DNA from: Mediterraneibacter agrestimuris
GTDB taxonomy: Bacteria > Bacillota > Clostridia > Lachnospirales > Lachnospiraceae
DNA: 64,000 nt
Direction: 5' to 3'
Assembly (NCBI RefSeq): GCF_943193195.1
Contig: NZ_CALPDG010000015.1
Coordinates: 1-64,000, forward strand
The translations under genes and the position numbers were made by a program. Below, in pieces: positions 15,395-22,742 of this stretch. Position 1 is the stretch's first letter; every line of letters begins with the position of its first letter. Under the pieces are notes generated by a model, which saw only the letters and a program-made list of their open reading frames with translations, was not told where the DNA came from and made no database searches.

Positions 15395-17404
15395 ATGAAC
15401 GGGGTGATGGACGTGAATGAAATTGATACCAGGAGCAGGGCACCCGACATTCCAAGGGTGCTCTCCATTGACCTGGAAACCTACAGCAGCACAGACCTTT
15501 CCAAATGCGGCGTGTACCGGTATGTGGAAGCGGATGATTTTGAGATCCTGTTGCTGGCTTATGCCTTTGATGAAGAGAAAGTACGGATCATAGACATGGC
15601 CTGCGGAGAAGAGGTGCCGCGGGAGATATGGGAGGCGATTGACGATCCGGGCATTATCAAGGCGGCGTGGAACGCACAGTTTGAGCGTACCTGCATCGGT
15701 CACTATCTGGGGCGGGTACTCTCTCCGGACAGCTGGCAGTGTTCCATGATACACGCGGCATCGCTTTCCCTTCCGCTTGCACTGAGGAACGCGGCACTGG
15801 TGCTAAAGACCGGGGAGCAGAAAGACCGGGCGGGGGAAAATTTAATCAAATACTTTTCCGTTCCGTGCAAGCCAACGAAATCAAATGGCGGGCGCACACG
15901 GAACCTCCCGGAACATGACCCGGAGGGGTGGCAGAGGTTTAAAAGTTACTGCCTGCAGGATGTCCGGACGGAACGGGATATCCGTCTCCGGCTGTCGGCA
16001 TTCCCGATGCCGGATGCGGAGTGGGGCTACTACCATATGGACCAGCGCATCAACGACCGGGGAGTCGGGATTGACACGGTGCTGGTGCAGCAGGCGATAG
16101 CCTGTGACCTGATGCTGTCTGATGAAATGACAAAGAGAGCCTATGAACTGACCGGGCTGGAGAACCCAAACAGCGTCAGCCAGCTGAAGCAGTGGCTGGA
16201 CGGGAAAGGCATTCCCATGGAGAGCCTTGGAAAGAAAGAGGTGGCCGCCATGATCAGGGAACTGGATAAGAACGGGTGCGACCAGGAAGCGCTGGATATG
16301 CTGAAGCTCCGGCTGCAGATGGCGAAAAGTTCTGTGAAGAAATACCAGGCAGCGGAACGGTATGTCAACCAGGACGGCAGGGCAAGGGGACTGTTCCAGT
16401 TCTACGGTGCCAACCGCACGGGGCGGTTTTCTGGCAGGGGGATTCAATTGCAGAATCTTCCCCAGAACCACATCTCCACACTGGATGAAGCGAGGAAACT
16501 AGTGAAGCTGGGATGTTTTGAAGCGGTGGAGATGCTCTATGGCAATACGCCGGATGTGCTGTCCCAGCTGATCCGCACCATGCTGGTTCCAAAGGAAGGC
16601 TGTGAGTTTATTGTTGCGGACTTTTCTGCGATTGAGGCGAGGGTGCTTGCATGGGAAGCGGGGGAGCAGTGGAGGCTGGATGCGTTTGAAAAGGGGGCAG
16701 ATATTTACTGTGCATCGGCATCGCAGATGTTTGGCGTACCAGTCGTAAAGCATGGCGTAAACGGGGAACTCCGGCAGAAAGGGAAGGTGGCTGAACTCGC
16801 GTGTGGCTATGGCGGCTCCGTGGGCGCACTGATTTCCATGGGCGCATTGGAGATGGGGCTGAAAGAATCAGAGCTGCCGGATCTGATCCAGAACTGGCGG
16901 GAGGCAAACCCGAAGATTGTGCAGTACTGGTGGGATGTGGAGAAGGCGGCGGTGGAGACAGTCAAAACACATGAGGAACACCAGATTAAGAGAATCCGTT
17001 TCCAGTATTATTCCGGCACTCTCTGGATGGTGCTGCCATCAGGCAGGAAACTGGCATATCTCCAGCCAAAGCTGCAGCCGAACCGGTTCGGCCGGATGAG
17101 CCTGACTTTCTGCGGGACAGGGGCAAATAACAAGTGGCAGAGGCAGGAGACGTACTCTGGAAAGATCGTGGAAAATGCGACACAGGCAATCGCCAGGGAT
17201 ATCCTGACGGAAGCGATGTGGCGGCTTGAGAAAGCCGGGTTTGAGATCGTGGGCCATGTGCATGACGAAGTCATTATTGAAGCGCCTATCGGAAAATACA
17301 CACCGGAAGATATCTGTAAGGTCATGGCGGCAAATCCCCGCTGGTGCATGGACTTACCGTTGGCGGCAGCCGGCTATCGTGGCGGTTACTATTTTAAGGA
17401 TTGA
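15395..17404 (+). CDS. Phage family A DNA polymerase
   Basis: A 669-residue replicative polymerase with 3'-5' exonuclease. The exonuclease domain starts LSIDLETYSSTDLSKCGVYR (ExoI DxE). The polymerase domain shows motif A FIVADFSAIEARVLAWEAGE, the helix of motif B around RQKGKVAELACGYGGSVGAL, and motif C GHVHDEVIIEAP (HDE). It lacks the 5'-3' exonuclease domain, as is typical of phage enzymes of this length. GGAG at 15384 lies 7 bp before the chosen ATG; a second in-frame ATG is at 15407. Confidence 0.95.
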   Translation: MNGVMDVNEIDTRSRAPDIPRVLSIDLETYSSTDLSKCGVYRYVEADDFEILLLAYAFDEEKVRIIDMACGEEVPREIWEAIDDPGIIKAAWNAQFERTCIGHYLGRVLSPDSWQCSMIHAASLSLPLALRNAALVLKTGEQKDRAGENLIKYFSVPCKPTKSNGGRTRNLPEHDPEGWQRFKSYCLQDVRTERDIRLRLSAFPMPDAEWGYYHMDQRINDRGVGIDTVLVQQAIACDLMLSDEMTKRAYELTGLENPNSVSQLKQWLDGKGIPMESLGKKEVAAMIRELDKNGCDQEALDMLKLRLQMAKSSVKKYQAAERYVNQDGRARGLFQFYGANRTGRFSGRGIQLQNLPQNHISTLDEARKLVKLGCFEAVEMLYGNTPDVLSQLIRTMLVPKEGCEFIVADFSAIEARVLAWEAGEQWRLDAFEKGADIYCASASQMFGVPVVKHGVNGELRQKGKVAELACGYGGSVGALISMGALEMGLKESELPDLIQNWREANPKIVQYWWDVEKAAVETVKTHEEHQIKRIRFQYYSGTLWMVLPSGRKLAYLQPKLQPNRFGRMSLTFCGTGANNKWQRQETYSGKIVENATQAIARDILTEAMWRLEKAGFEIVGHVHDEVIIEAPIGKYTPEDICKVMAANPRWCMDLPLAAAGYRGGYYFKD

Positions 17405-17413
17405 GGTGGCGGC

Positions 17414-17752
17414 ATGGCTCATGTGATGGAAATGAAAGACGGAAAAACAGCCGCGGTATTTGGATTTAGGGATGTGCTGGAGATAATTGAAGAATATGCC
17501 GGACCGGAACCAGGGCGTTTCATTGCGGAGCATGTATCTGAGATCGAACAGGACAGGGCGGACTTTGCGGAACAGGAAAAATACTACGAGGGCAGGATTG
17601 AGAAACTGGAAGACCACCAGAGGGGGCTTCTGAATGATGTGGAAGAAGAACTGGAAGCTGTGGAGCAGCTTTTGGATGCACCGCGTTTAAACCGCGCAAA
17701 GCTGTATGCTGCTGTGAGAAACATCCAGAAGATGGTCCAGGCAGAACTTTAG
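17414..17752 (+). CDS. Small helical phage protein, unknown function
   Basis: A 112-residue mostly helical, acidic protein (YYEGRIEKLEDHQRGLLNDV, then EEELEAVEQLLDA) with coiled-coil character. GAGGTGG precedes the ATG. It sits between DNA polymerase and DUF932 in the replication operon. No family known to me. Confidence 0.65.
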   Translation: MAHVMEMKDGKTAAVFGFRDVLEIIEEYAGPEPGRFIAEHVSEIEQDRADFAEQEKYYEGRIEKLEDHQRGLLNDVEEELEAVEQLLDAPRLNRAKLYAAVRNIQKMVQAEL

Positions 17753-17807
17753 GTGTACGGGCATATACCAGATGGCATCGGAGGATGCGGAAAGCGAGGA
17801 TTTTGAT

Positions 17808-18875
17808 ATGAAAACAGGCAGAAGTTTAAAAGAGGTCATGGCGGAACTGGACCGCCAGAGCAGGGCAAAGAGAGATTATATCGGGCCGGCGGAGGCGTTC
17901 CATCTCAGGGACGACGGCCAGACGTTTGAAATCAACCATGTGGTTTCCGGGCAGCAGGAAGTCTTTGCTACCAGCCAGCTTTTTCACAGGCAGGTGGCAG
18001 CGGCACTTGGAATCCCGGCAAAGTATTATGACATGATGTCGGCGCAGAAACCGGAGCTGCTGGCAGAGAATGTGAATGCATGGTTTGCGGACAGGACGAA
18101 CAGCTACATGATCCGTTCCATGGATTACGGCAAGGGCTCGGTGGCAAGGGCGCTCCTTTCCGAACGGTACCGCCGCATTGACAACATGGAGGTTGCCACG
18201 TCTGTCCTCCCGCTGTTTGCCGGACAGGAGCAGTACGAGGTAGTTTCCTGCGAGGTGACGGAGAACCGGTTGTATTTAAAGATCGTCAACCACCGTCTGG
18301 AGATGGCGGTTGTTCCGGGGGATTACGTGCAGGCCGGCGTGGTGATCTCAAACTCGGAGGTCGGGCTGGGTTCCGTTTCTGTTCAGCCTCTGGTCTACCG
18401 TCTTGTGTGTACGAATGGAATGGTAGTCAATGACATGGGCGAACGGAAGAACCATGTAGGAAGGACTGCCAGGGCATTGGAGGACAGCTTCTACATTTAT
18501 TCGGATGAGACCATCGAAGCGGAGGACAAGGCGTTTCTTTTGAAACTCCGGGATGTGACGGCTGCGGCGATCGAGGAGAGCCGTTTTGCACAGGTGGTCG
18601 GCAGATTAAAAGAAGCGGCCGGTGTGCCGATCACGGGAAAGGTGCCGGAGGTGGTGGAACTTACCGGCCGCAGCTATGGACTGAACCAGGACGAGCAGGA
18701 TAACATCCTGCAGTATCTCATTTCCGGCGGTGATCTTTCACAGTACGGGTTATCCAATGCCATCACACGGGCGAGCCAGGAGGTGGAGTCTTATGACCGG
18801 GCGACCGCCCTGGAGGGCATCGGCTGGCAGGTGGCAACAATGGCGCCGCAGCAGTGGAAGGAGATGAACGGGTAA
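17808..18875 (+). CDS. DUF932 phage/plasmid protein
   Basis: A 355-residue protein of the DUF932 family, found in phages and plasmids, function not established. Recognisable parts: LFHRQVAAALGIPAKYYDMM, SMDYGKGSVARALLSERYRR, VISNSEVGLGSVSVQPLVYR and LVCTNGMVV. The ATG at 17808 follows GCGAGGAT; an earlier ATG at 17772 lacks a ribosome site. The stop codon overlaps the next start (TAATG). Confidence 0.85.
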   Translation: MKTGRSLKEVMAELDRQSRAKRDYIGPAEAFHLRDDGQTFEINHVVSGQQEVFATSQLFHRQVAAALGIPAKYYDMMSAQKPELLAENVNAWFADRTNSYMIRSMDYGKGSVARALLSERYRRIDNMEVATSVLPLFAGQEQYEVVSCEVTENRLYLKIVNHRLEMAVVPGDYVQAGVVISNSEVGLGSVSVQPLVYRLVCTNGMVVNDMGERKNHVGRTARALEDSFYIYSDETIEAEDKAFLLKLRDVTAAAIEESRFAQVVGRLKEAAGVPITGKVPEVVELTGRSYGLNQDEQDNILQYLISGGDLSQYGLSNAITRASQEVESYDRATALEGIGWQVATMAPQQWKEMNG

Positions 18876-19087
18876 TGGCTGAGAGAGATTTTGGATTCCG
18901 CTGGGTGACACGCTCCTCTGATACAACTGCCGCCCATCCATCCAGGAATTCCCACTCTGACCCGACCGCAGACGCGGCTATTGGCAATCTCATGCGGGAG
19001 GAGAAGAAGAAAAAGCACCCGTCCAGGCGGCAGAAGCGTGGCAGCCGGCGGGGACCGGAAGGAGGCGCCTGCAGTGAGGGAAAGTGA
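18875..19087 (+). CDS. Small basic phage protein, unknown function
   Basis: A 70-residue protein, MAERDFGFRWVTRSSDTTAA, with a highly basic C-terminus (REEKKKKHPSRRQKRGSRRG) that could bind nucleic acid. Its start overlaps the DUF932 stop codon and its end overlaps the VRR-NUC start, so coupled translation is likely. Confidence 0.55.
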   Translation: MAERDFGFRWVTRSSDTTAAHPSRNSHSDPTADAAIGNLMREEKKKKHPSRRQKRGSRRGPEGGACSEGK

Positions 19088-19445
19088 AGTAGAAAAAGCA
19101 TTTGTGGATGCGGTCAGGGAGGCTGGCGGTAAAGCAGTGAAGTTTACTTCCCAGACGATGAACGGGGTGCCGGACAGACTGGTTCTGCTGCCGGGAGGCA
19201 GGTGTGCCTTCGCAGAGCTGAAAGCCCCCGGAAAGCAGATGCGGAAGCTGCAGAGGAAACGGAGGGAGCAGTTACTGGCCCTTGGATTTCCGGTGTTCTG
19301 CGTGGACCGGCCGGAACAGATACAGTCAGTTATGGAATCACTCCGGAAATGGAAACCGGGGGAACCGGTACCAACGGGAATAGGGGCAGAGATACCGGAA
19401 CGGAAGAATATGGTGCTGCCGGGGGAAGGAGGTGGTGCCCGGTGA
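19074..19445 (+). CDS. VRR-NUC domain nuclease
   Basis: A 123-residue protein forming a minimal VRR-NUC (PD-(D/E)XK) nuclease. The core is NGVPDRLVLLPGGRCAFAEL followed by KAPG, giving the D...ExK catalytic pattern. Stand-alone VRR-NUC proteins of this size are frequent in phages beside an SNF2 helicase, as here; a structure-specific nuclease role is inferred from the family. The GTG at 19074 is used since GGAGG is about 10 bp upstream; longer frames have no ribosome site. Confidence 0.85.
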   Translation: MRESEVEKAFVDAVREAGGKAVKFTSQTMNGVPDRLVLLPGGRCAFAELKAPGKQMRKLQRKRREQLLALGFPVFCVDRPEQIQSVMESLRKWKPGEPVPTGIGAEIPERKNMVLPGEGGGAR

Positions 19446-20818
19446 AGTTCGTACCGCATGATTATCAGGCTTATTGTATCCAATATGTGAAAACACATCC
19501 GATTGCGGCGCTGTTCCTGACGATGGGACTAGGCAAGACGGCGATCACTCTGACGGCTGTCAATGACCTGATGCTGGATACTTTTGACGTGAGCAAGGTG
19601 CTGGTAGTGGCCCCGCTCCGGGTAGCACGGAACACATGGCCGGCAGAAGTTGAGAAATGGGAGCATTTGAAATTTCTTTCCATCTCCGTCATCGTGGGCG
19701 ACCAGAAAACACGGATCGGGGCACTGAACCACCCGTCCCTGGTGTATGTCATCAACCGGGAGACTATTAAGTGGCTGGTAGAGTATTACGAGAAGAATGG
19801 CCTGCGGTGGGATTTTGACATGGTGGTGATCGATGAGCTGTCCTCCTTCAAGAACCACCAGAGCCAGAGGTTCCGTTTCTTACGCAAGATCCGTCCGTTT
19901 GTGAAGCGGTTTGTCGGGCTGACCGGTACGCCGACTTCCAATGGCCTTATGGACTTATGGGCGGAGATTGGAATCCTGGACGGAGGGGAGCGCCTGGGGC
20001 GTTTCATTGGCAGATACAGGGAGGCATACTTCAAGCCAGGCAGCATGAACCCGCAGACGGGAGTCGTGTTCCAGTATGTTCCCAGGGATGGAGCAGAGGA
20101 ACAGATATACGAAAGGATTTCAGATATCGCCATTTCCATGAAAGCTCTGGATTATCTCAATATGCCGGAGTGTGTGATGGCTTCCCACGAGGTGGAAATG
20201 AGCACGCAGGAAAAGAAGCTCTACGATATGCTGGCAAAAGACCTGCTGATCCCGCTGGAGGACGGGGATATTGACGCTGCCAACGCTGCAGCCCTTTCCG
20301 GAAAACTCCTGCAGATGGCAAATGGTGCTGTGTACGATGAGAATGGAACGGCCCGCAGGATTCACGACTACAAGCTGGAAGCATTGGAAGACCTGATCGA
20401 GGCGGCCAACGGGCAGAGTGTTCTGGTGGCGTACTGGTTCAAGCATGATAAGAAACGTATTGAGGAGCATCTTTCCAGGCTGGGCTATCAGACGAGGGAT
20501 ATCAAGTCCAGCGGTGATATCAAGGACTGGAATGCAGGGAAGATCCCGGTTGCGCTGATCCACCCGGCATCTGCCGGGCACGGGCTGAACATCCAGGAGG
20601 GCGGACACATCCTGGTCTGGTTTGGCCTGACCTGGAGCCTGGAACTTTACCAGCAGACCAATGCGCGCCTTTGGCGGCAGGGACAGACGGATGTGGTGAC
20701 GGTACATCATATCATTACGAAAGGCACTGTGGATGAAGATGTGATGGCTGCACTGGAAGAAAAAGATGTGACGCAGGAAAAACTGATTGCTGCGGTCAAG
20801 GCAAGGCTTGGACGGTAA
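19442..20818 (+). CDS. SNF2-family DEAD/H helicase
   Basis: A 458-residue superfamily 2 ATPase of the phage SNF2 type. Motif I TMGLGKTA, motif II VVIDELSS (DExx), motif III VGLTGTPTSNGLMDLWAEI, and C-terminal motifs V/VI HPASAGHGLNIQEGG and YQQTNARLWRQGQ are clear. It probably works with the VRR-NUC protein in replication or recombination. GTG 19442 overlaps the previous stop and AAGGAGGTGG is 8 bp upstream, so the frame continuing to 19202 is not part of the protein. Confidence 0.9.
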   Translation: MKFVPHDYQAYCIQYVKTHPIAALFLTMGLGKTAITLTAVNDLMLDTFDVSKVLVVAPLRVARNTWPAEVEKWEHLKFLSISVIVGDQKTRIGALNHPSLVYVINRETIKWLVEYYEKNGLRWDFDMVVIDELSSFKNHQSQRFRFLRKIRPFVKRFVGLTGTPTSNGLMDLWAEIGILDGGERLGRFIGRYREAYFKPGSMNPQTGVVFQYVPRDGAEEQIYERISDIAISMKALDYLNMPECVMASHEVEMSTQEKKLYDMLAKDLLIPLEDGDIDAANAAALSGKLLQMANGAVYDENGTARRIHDYKLEALEDLIEAANGQSVLVAYWFKHDKKRIEEHLSRLGYQTRDIKSSGDIKDWNAGKIPVALIHPASAGHGLNIQEGGHILVWFGLTWSLELYQQTNARLWRQGQTDVVTVHHIITKGTVDEDVMAALEEKDVTQEKLIAAVKARLGR

Positions 20819-20865
20819 GAGCACAGATTTAAAAATACACGGTTCGGACGGAAGGAGGACGATTC

Positions 20866-21426
20866 ATGGGACGACCGAAGAAAGAAAAATATGAAATAGA
20901 GGGGCGGTTCCTGGCGGAAGCCCTCCTTCTGGCCGGATCATACTCCGCAGCCGTAAAGGAAAAGAAACAGCTTCAGGATCTGATGACGGGAACATTTGAA
21001 TATACAGAGGATATGGCGATACAGGATTTAACCGGCGGCGGGCAGCAGGAAGGGGAACGGGTGCAGACCAGCAATATTTCCAATATCCCGGAAAGGGTGG
21101 CAATCCTGCTGGCAGACGGGTATGTGGAGAAACAGAAATACCGGATGCAGAGGGAAGCGCAGAGCCGGATGAATGAGTACCGGAAACTCTGCGAACAGGT
21201 TGAGATCGTGGAAACCGCTGTGAATGAACGGATGGACGACAGGACAAGGGCTGTGTTTGTACAGATATATAAAGAACAACGGAAAAAGGGGCAAGTGGTT
21301 GATGAATGCTGCCATCGGCTATACAGGTCGCAGGTAGAACGGGCATTGTCAGATGCTATCGACAGCATTGCAGAGGAACTGGCATATCGTGAGTTTATTG
21401 ATTCGTGTGAGAGGGAAGAGGGGTGA
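20866..21426 (+). CDS. GRPKK-start phage protein, possible DNA-binding regulator
   Basis: A 186-residue protein starting MGRPKKEKYEIEGRFLAEAL. The GRPKK start resembles an AT-hook. The second half (MDDRTRAVFVQIYKEQRKKG, then EECCHRLYRSQVERALSDAI-like QVVDECCHRLYRSQVERALS) resembles the C-terminal region of ArpU/RinA-type phage late regulators, so a transcription role is possible. AAGGAGGA precedes the ATG. The next gene starts with the same MGRPKK. Confidence 0.5.
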   Translation: MGRPKKEKYEIEGRFLAEALLLAGSYSAAVKEKKQLQDLMTGTFEYTEDMAIQDLTGGGQQEGERVQTSNISNIPERVAILLADGYVEKQKYRMQREAQSRMNEYRKLCEQVEIVETAVNERMDDRTRAVFVQIYKEQRKKGQVVDECCHRLYRSQVERALSDAIDSIAEELAYREFIDSCEREEG

Positions 21427-21431
21427 GAAAG

Positions 21432-21920
21432 ATGGGACGGCCGAAGAAAAGAGTATATACAGCGAGTGAAAGTTATTTGGCATTCACCGAGAAATTGATT
21501 CGGAGCTATCCGGCTATCAAAGAATATTGTATTCGCTATGAGCAATCCCATAAAGGGCTGCTAGAAAAACTGAATCTGCAGGAAGTTTATTCACCAGAGG
21601 ATTATGGATATGATGAACCGTTTCTTCAGTACAAAGCAGCAGAAGGAAGGGAAAAAGAAGCGTTGGAAGAGTATCTGGACGCTAAGAAAAAGGTGTTCTT
21701 TCTAGAACATCACATTGGCAATATGGAAGATATCCAGATGAAGGAGGTAGCGAGAACTTTATTTTTGGAACAGGAACAGCAGAAAAATGCAGAAGTTTCA
21801 GTAGGAGGCCATATTATTTCTTCCCGGACTATTGGCAGGGAAAAGCAGAGAGCGATTGCTTATATTGCGTGGTGCATCGAGGAGTATTCTGCATGGGAGG
21901 CCAATGAGCTGTTTGGATAA
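21432..21920 (+). CDS. Second GRPKK-start phage protein
   Basis: A 162-residue helical protein starting MGRPKKRVYTASESYLAFTE. Like its neighbour it opens with an AT-hook-like GRPKK and is rich in helix, ending REKQRAIAYIAWCIEEYSAW. The ATG at 21432 is 8 bp after AGAGGGG; an in-frame GTG at 21423 is too close. Beyond the opening it does not align obviously with the first protein. Function unknown. Confidence 0.5.
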   Translation: MGRPKKRVYTASESYLAFTEKLIRSYPAIKEYCIRYEQSHKGLLEKLNLQEVYSPEDYGYDEPFLQYKAAEGREKEALEEYLDAKKKVFFLEHHIGNMEDIQMKEVARTLFLEQEQQKNAEVSVGGHIISSRTIGREKQRAIAYIAWCIEEYSAWEANELFG

Positions 21921-22198
21921 GATCATAGAATGCGGGAGCCCGGATGTCAAGCTGTTTGATGTCTGGGCTGATTTTGTGTAATAAAATGCTTTTTTAATAG
22001 TTGGTGTGGCAGACAATATATTTGGCATTTTTTTCTGCGTAAATGGCGTTCAAACCGGGTGTTTTTGTTACGTTTTCTCTGGTATTATTTATAATGCCGG
22101 GAGGTGGAGGAAAGAGATATCCTCCAAACATAAAGCTGGAGCAGGAGCAGTCCTGTTTCCGGCTTTTTCTTTTGCGTACACCACGGGAGGTGAGAGGA
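21921..22198. other. Gap before mazF
   Basis: No antitoxin-like gene is visible. A 25-codon frame (21904-21981, MSCLDKIIECGSPDVKLF start) overlaps the previous gene and may be a remnant. GGAGGAAAGAGATATCCTCC (22105-22124) is a short hairpin, and TTTCCGGCTTTTTCTTTTG (22157-22175) could end a terminator. Confidence 0.4.
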
Positions 22199-22669
22199 TT
22201 GGGCAGGAAAAACAGGAGGAAGGAATCAGCGTATTCACGGAAGATGAGACTGAATCCGGAGAAGCTGATCTCCAAACCGCAAGCAGACACCGTACATAGC
22301 GGCAAGGCTCCGGTTCGGGGTGACATTTGGTTTGCGGAGCTTGGAAAGCATCCGGGGACGAGCGTCCAGGAAGGATGCCGTCCGGTGTTCATCATGAGCA
22401 ATAATACGGCAAACGGGCATTCCGGGACAGTGACTGTCGTGCCGATGACTTCCAAGAAGAAAAAAACATATCTTCCGACTCATGTTTTGATGGAAGTGTC
22501 GGACTGCCCAAACCTGGAACCTTCCATGGTGCTGGCAGAGCAGGTGACCACCATCGGCAAGTGCGCCCTCAAGAGTTTCGTGGGGCGTGTCGGGGAGGAA
22601 AGGATACATGAGATTGAGAGGGCTGTGGAAGTGCATCTCGGCCTGGATGGGAAGATCCGGGATAAGTAA
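22199..22669 (+). CDS. MazF/PemK-family endoribonuclease-like protein
   Basis: A 156-residue protein. Residues 40-150 match MazF/PemK toxins, mRNA-cleaving endoribonucleases: VRGDIWFAELGKHPGTSVQE, GCRPVFIMSNNTANGHSGTV, TVVPMTSKKKKTYLPTHVLM and VLAEQVTTIGKCALKSFVGR. The N-terminal 40 residues are basic. The TTG at 22199 is favoured by GGGAGG (22185-22190); ATG 22244 is an alternative. No antitoxin gene is adjacent. Orphan MazF proteins at this place are common in related prophages, so it may serve phage RNA regulation rather than addiction. Confidence 0.8.
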   Translation: MGRKNRRKESAYSRKMRLNPEKLISKPQADTVHSGKAPVRGDIWFAELGKHPGTSVQEGCRPVFIMSNNTANGHSGTVTVVPMTSKKKKTYLPTHVLMEVSDCPNLEPSMVLAEQVTTIGKCALKSFVGRVGEERIHEIERAVEVHLGLDGKIRDK

Positions 22670-22742
22670 GCGGCCGGATACCTTTTTCTGTTCAGATTTT
22701 ACATTCAATAAGATTTCTAACCAGGATTGGAGATGATAAATT

